Below, in pieces: positions 23,664 through 24,870 of a stretch of 24,870 nucleotides of DNA (positions are counted from its first letter, which is position 1; every line of letters starts with the position of its first letter). The position numbers were made by a program, and so were the translations under genes. Where the stretch lies: positions 1 through 24,870 of the IMG/VR virus record IMGVR_UViG_3300028590_000085. One strand, 5' to 3'. The notes under the pieces were generated by a model that did no database searches, had not been told where the DNA came from, and was given only the letters and a program-made list of their open reading frames with translations. Source of the DNA: a virus.

Positions 23664-23936
23664 TCAGTACTCGGAGGGAAGCAGGATCGTCGTCACGCTG
23701 CGATCCCACTCGGTGATGATCCACACCCGGTGTTCCGGGCCGTGGAGGTTGTACGAGCTAAAGAGCCGCCCGCCTGACCTCAACGCCTCGTCGTTGGTGC
23801 ACTTGTCCTCTTGGTCGAGGTCGCCCCAATCGCACAGCTGATGTCGCAGCAAGAGCAGCGCAGGGTTCACCTGCACCACCTGAAGAAGGGCGATGGCACC
23901 CTTGGTAGCCACCACCCGCCCGAGTTCGAAGTTCAC
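23664..23936 (-). CDS. Small conserved hypothetical protein (plasmid/island type)
   Basis: A 90-residue protein. I choose the GTG that overlaps the preceding stop (GTGA) as start. The frame is open further upstream, but that part overlaps the well-supported 65-residue gene in another phase and is a shadow. The sequence opens (M)NFELGRVVATKGAIALL and continues with LLLRHQLCDWGDLDQEDK, then RLFSSYNL, VWIITEWDRSVTTILLPSEY. I recall this as a widespread small family of plasmids and genomic islands, sometimes mislabelled as a restriction-enzyme subunit. Its function is not known to me. Confidence 0.8.
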   Translation of the reverse strand: MNFELGRVVATKGAIALLQVVQVNPALLLLRHQLCDWGDLDQEDKCTNDEALRSGGRLFSSYNLHGPEHRVWIITEWDRSVTTILLPSEY

Positions 23937-24130
23937 TTGAGGGCTTCGAGTGCGCTCAGGTACTTCGTGATGCGGGCCTGGAACCCGGTGAGTTCGTCCG
24001 TGGTGATCTTGCCCGCCAACACTTGCTTGCGGATTTGCTCGTCGATGCGATCCAGCAGAGGCTTTTGAACCTTGGGTTCTTTGGGAGCCTTGGGGGTCTT
24101 GGCGGCGGGAGTGGAGGTTTGGGTAGCCAT
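23933..24130 (-). CDS. Small basic hypothetical protein, first gene of the reverse pair
   Basis: A 65-residue protein starting at MATQTS, with AAAGGA six bases before ATG. A start eight codons upstream is possible but lacks a good site. Residues about 5-28 are Ala/Pro/Lys-rich and probably unstructured; the rest is helical (LLDRIDEQIRKQVLAGKITTDELTG and following). It overlaps the next gene (GTGA), so the two are made together. A palindrome lies just upstream. I do not recognise a function. Confidence 0.72.
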   Translation of the reverse strand: MATQTSTPAAKTPKAPKEPKVQKPLLDRIDEQIRKQVLAGKITTDELTGFQARITKYLSALEALK

Positions 24131-24152
24131 TTGCATTCCTTTGAAGGGTTGC

Positions 24153-24172
24153 ATCGATCGAGATTGATCGAT
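24153..24172. promoter_or_regulatory. Palindromic operator-like site between divergent genes
   Basis: ATCGATC (24153-24159) and GATCGAT (24166-24172) are perfect inverted 7-mers with a 6-bp spacer, placed 23 bases before the MATQTS start and 28 bases before the divergent frame. A dimeric repressor could control the reverse pair here. Confidence 0.45.
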
Positions 24173-24200
24173 AGATGAATACTATTTTGCTACTCATGGG

Positions 24201-24650
24201 GTGTACACAAGAACGAGGCGGGGAACCTCGGTTGTTACACTTCTCTCCGGCCTGCAGCCCAACGGCGGCGCGGCCTCCAGACCGCCACTGTATGCTTGTA
24301 CAGTGTGGATTGCGCTTGAACTTCAGTACAAGGATGGGGTGCGGACCAAGGGTCAGTGGCCGCCCCTGGTGGGTGAGCTACGGTCTGAGAGCGTCAAGGG
24401 CGTACACGTCCTCAGGCTGCTCGATCTGAACCAGTCGAAGACGGGTCCGTTGGCGACCCTTTGGAAGCCCGAACTGGTCGGAGCGGGGTCATCACATCTC
24501 CGCATCAGCGGCATGGAGGTGAAGGGCGACGGTGATCGACGAAGGTGGTTCGCGCAGCAGTGGTACTGCGAGGTGCTCACGCATCAGCGTGCGATGACTT
24601 ACTTCGACAAACGCATGATCACTGGTGAGTTACCCTCTGCTCACAACTGA
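24201..24650 (+). CDS. Hypothetical protein, possibly SOS-regulated
   Basis: The open frame from GTG at 24201 gives 149 residues, but a LexA-type box lies inside it at 24286-24305, so the real start may be later, for example a GTG at 24303 or 24333 in the same frame. The stretch after the box (VWIALELQYKDGVRTKGQWPP, LRSESVKGVHVLRLLDL, LATLWKPELVGAG, RRRWFAQQWYCEVL) has regular beta-strand spacing and reads as a real protein, while the first 34 residues are low-complexity. I do not recognise the family. No good ribosome-binding site decides the start. Confidence 0.65.
   Translation: MYTRTRRGTSVVTLLSGLQPNGGAASRPPLYACTVWIALELQYKDGVRTKGQWPPLVGELRSESVKGVHVLRLLDLNQSKTGPLATLWKPELVGAGSSHLRISGMEVKGDGDRRRWFAQQWYCEVLTHQRAMTYFDKRMITGELPSAHN
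24286..24305. promoter_or_regulatory. LexA-type SOS box
   Basis: CACTGTATGCTTGTACAGTG contains CTGT-N8-ACAG, the enterobacterial and beta-proteobacterial LexA consensus, inside perfect 7-bp inverted arms (CACTGTA/TACAGTG). It lies at the beginning of the protein-like part of the frame at 24201-24650. Confidence 0.65.
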
Positions 24651-24743
24651 ACTGCACCACACTTCCCTTCTCATTTTATATAGCGGTCGACTGATCTAAA
24701 ACTAAAGTTATCTATTTCAAGTTTATAGAGCTTTAATACATTC
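24651..24743. other. AT-rich intergenic stretch before the host gene
   Basis: Bases about 24672-24743 are strikingly AT-rich against their surroundings (TTTTATATAG, CTTTAATACATTC). They must hold the promoter of the CoA-transferase gene and may include an island or prophage junction. I found no matching direct repeat of useful length near position 1. Confidence 0.4.
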
Positions 24744-24870
24744 ATGAATGCACTGGATGGTATCCGCATCCTCGATTGCTCCCGGGTGCTCGCCGGCCCC
24801 TGGTGCACCCAGACCCTGGCCGACCTGGGCGCCGACGTGGTGAAGGTGGAGCGCCCGAGCGGCCCGAACC
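24744..24870 (+). CDS. CaiB/BaiF-type CoA-transferase (family III), N-terminal fragment
   Basis: The first 42 codons of a gene that runs off the window. The product reads [20 protein letters not shown], then [19 protein letters not shown], the hallmark N terminus of formyl-CoA:oxalate/carnitine-type (family III) CoA-transferases, which move CoA between carboxylic acids. The substrate cannot be told from this part. Almost every codon ends in G or C, unlike the phage genes, which points to resident chromosomal DNA of a high-GC host. No strong ribosome-binding site is seen before ATG. Confidence 0.9.
   Translation, partial: MNALDGIRILDCSRVLAGPWCTQTLADLGADVVKVERPSGPN

Noticed and set aside
23664-24197. 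A single 177-residue reverse-strand protein
   Set aside because: Its first half overlaps, in another phase, the better-supported 65-residue gene. The GTG at the GTGA overlap gives a family-like 90-residue product.

Overview
The window is dominated by the late (virion) half of a T7-type short-tailed phage genome, very probably a prophage in a high-GC proteobacterium, most likely a Burkholderiales member. The reasons are the gene order (portal, scaffold, capsid, two tail-tube proteins, three internal virion proteins, terminases, T7-gp17-like fibre), a Bbp19-like protein as in Bordetella phage BPP-1, genes of lysogenic-conversion type on the opposite strand, and a truncated CoA-transferase gene at the right end whose codons are much richer in G+C at third positions than those of the phage genes. 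I see no integrase, repressor, RNA polymerase, DNA polymerase or endolysin. If they exist they lie outside the window, probably to the left.

Layout. 1-1579 is mostly non-coding and rich in hairpins, with two small overlapping candidate genes (518-1089). 1580-2973 is a two-gene reverse-strand cassette: a small acidic protein and a large two-TM, coiled-coil protein. 3084-21862 is the forward late region: a small helical protein, portal, Bbp19-like protein, scaffold, major capsid protein, tail tubular A and B, a GNAT acetyltransferase, three internal virion proteins, TerS, TerL, tail fibre, three small beta-rich fibre or receptor-binding proteins and a fibre-assembly-like protein. 21875-23575 holds a small membrane/lysis pair on the plus strand, flanked by two related reverse-strand membrane proteins with a C-terminal winged-helix-like domain. 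23664-24650 holds a compact reverse-strand pair and a divergent gene containing a LexA-type SOS box. 24744 onward is a host-type CoA-transferase.

The most notable signal is a repeated cis-element. A TAAATAC core followed at once by a short hairpin occurs before each late transcription block (3036, 6105, 7126, 9725, 16615, 19004, with a degenerate copy at 22525). Stem sequences differ between copies but stay paired, while the loop tends to read CACAACA. The element resembles a T7-type phage promoter plus a 5' hairpin, and the hairpin often contains or abuts the ribosome-binding region. Two intrinsic terminators isolate the capsid gene, an arrangement like T7 phi10-gene 10-Tphi.

A second regulatory signature marks the reverse-strand membrane-protein transcripts: all three have TACGAT, 9-11 nt, then AAGGAG. 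This fits a common host-type promoter used in the lysogen, so these genes form a plausible set of superinfection-exclusion or conversion genes.
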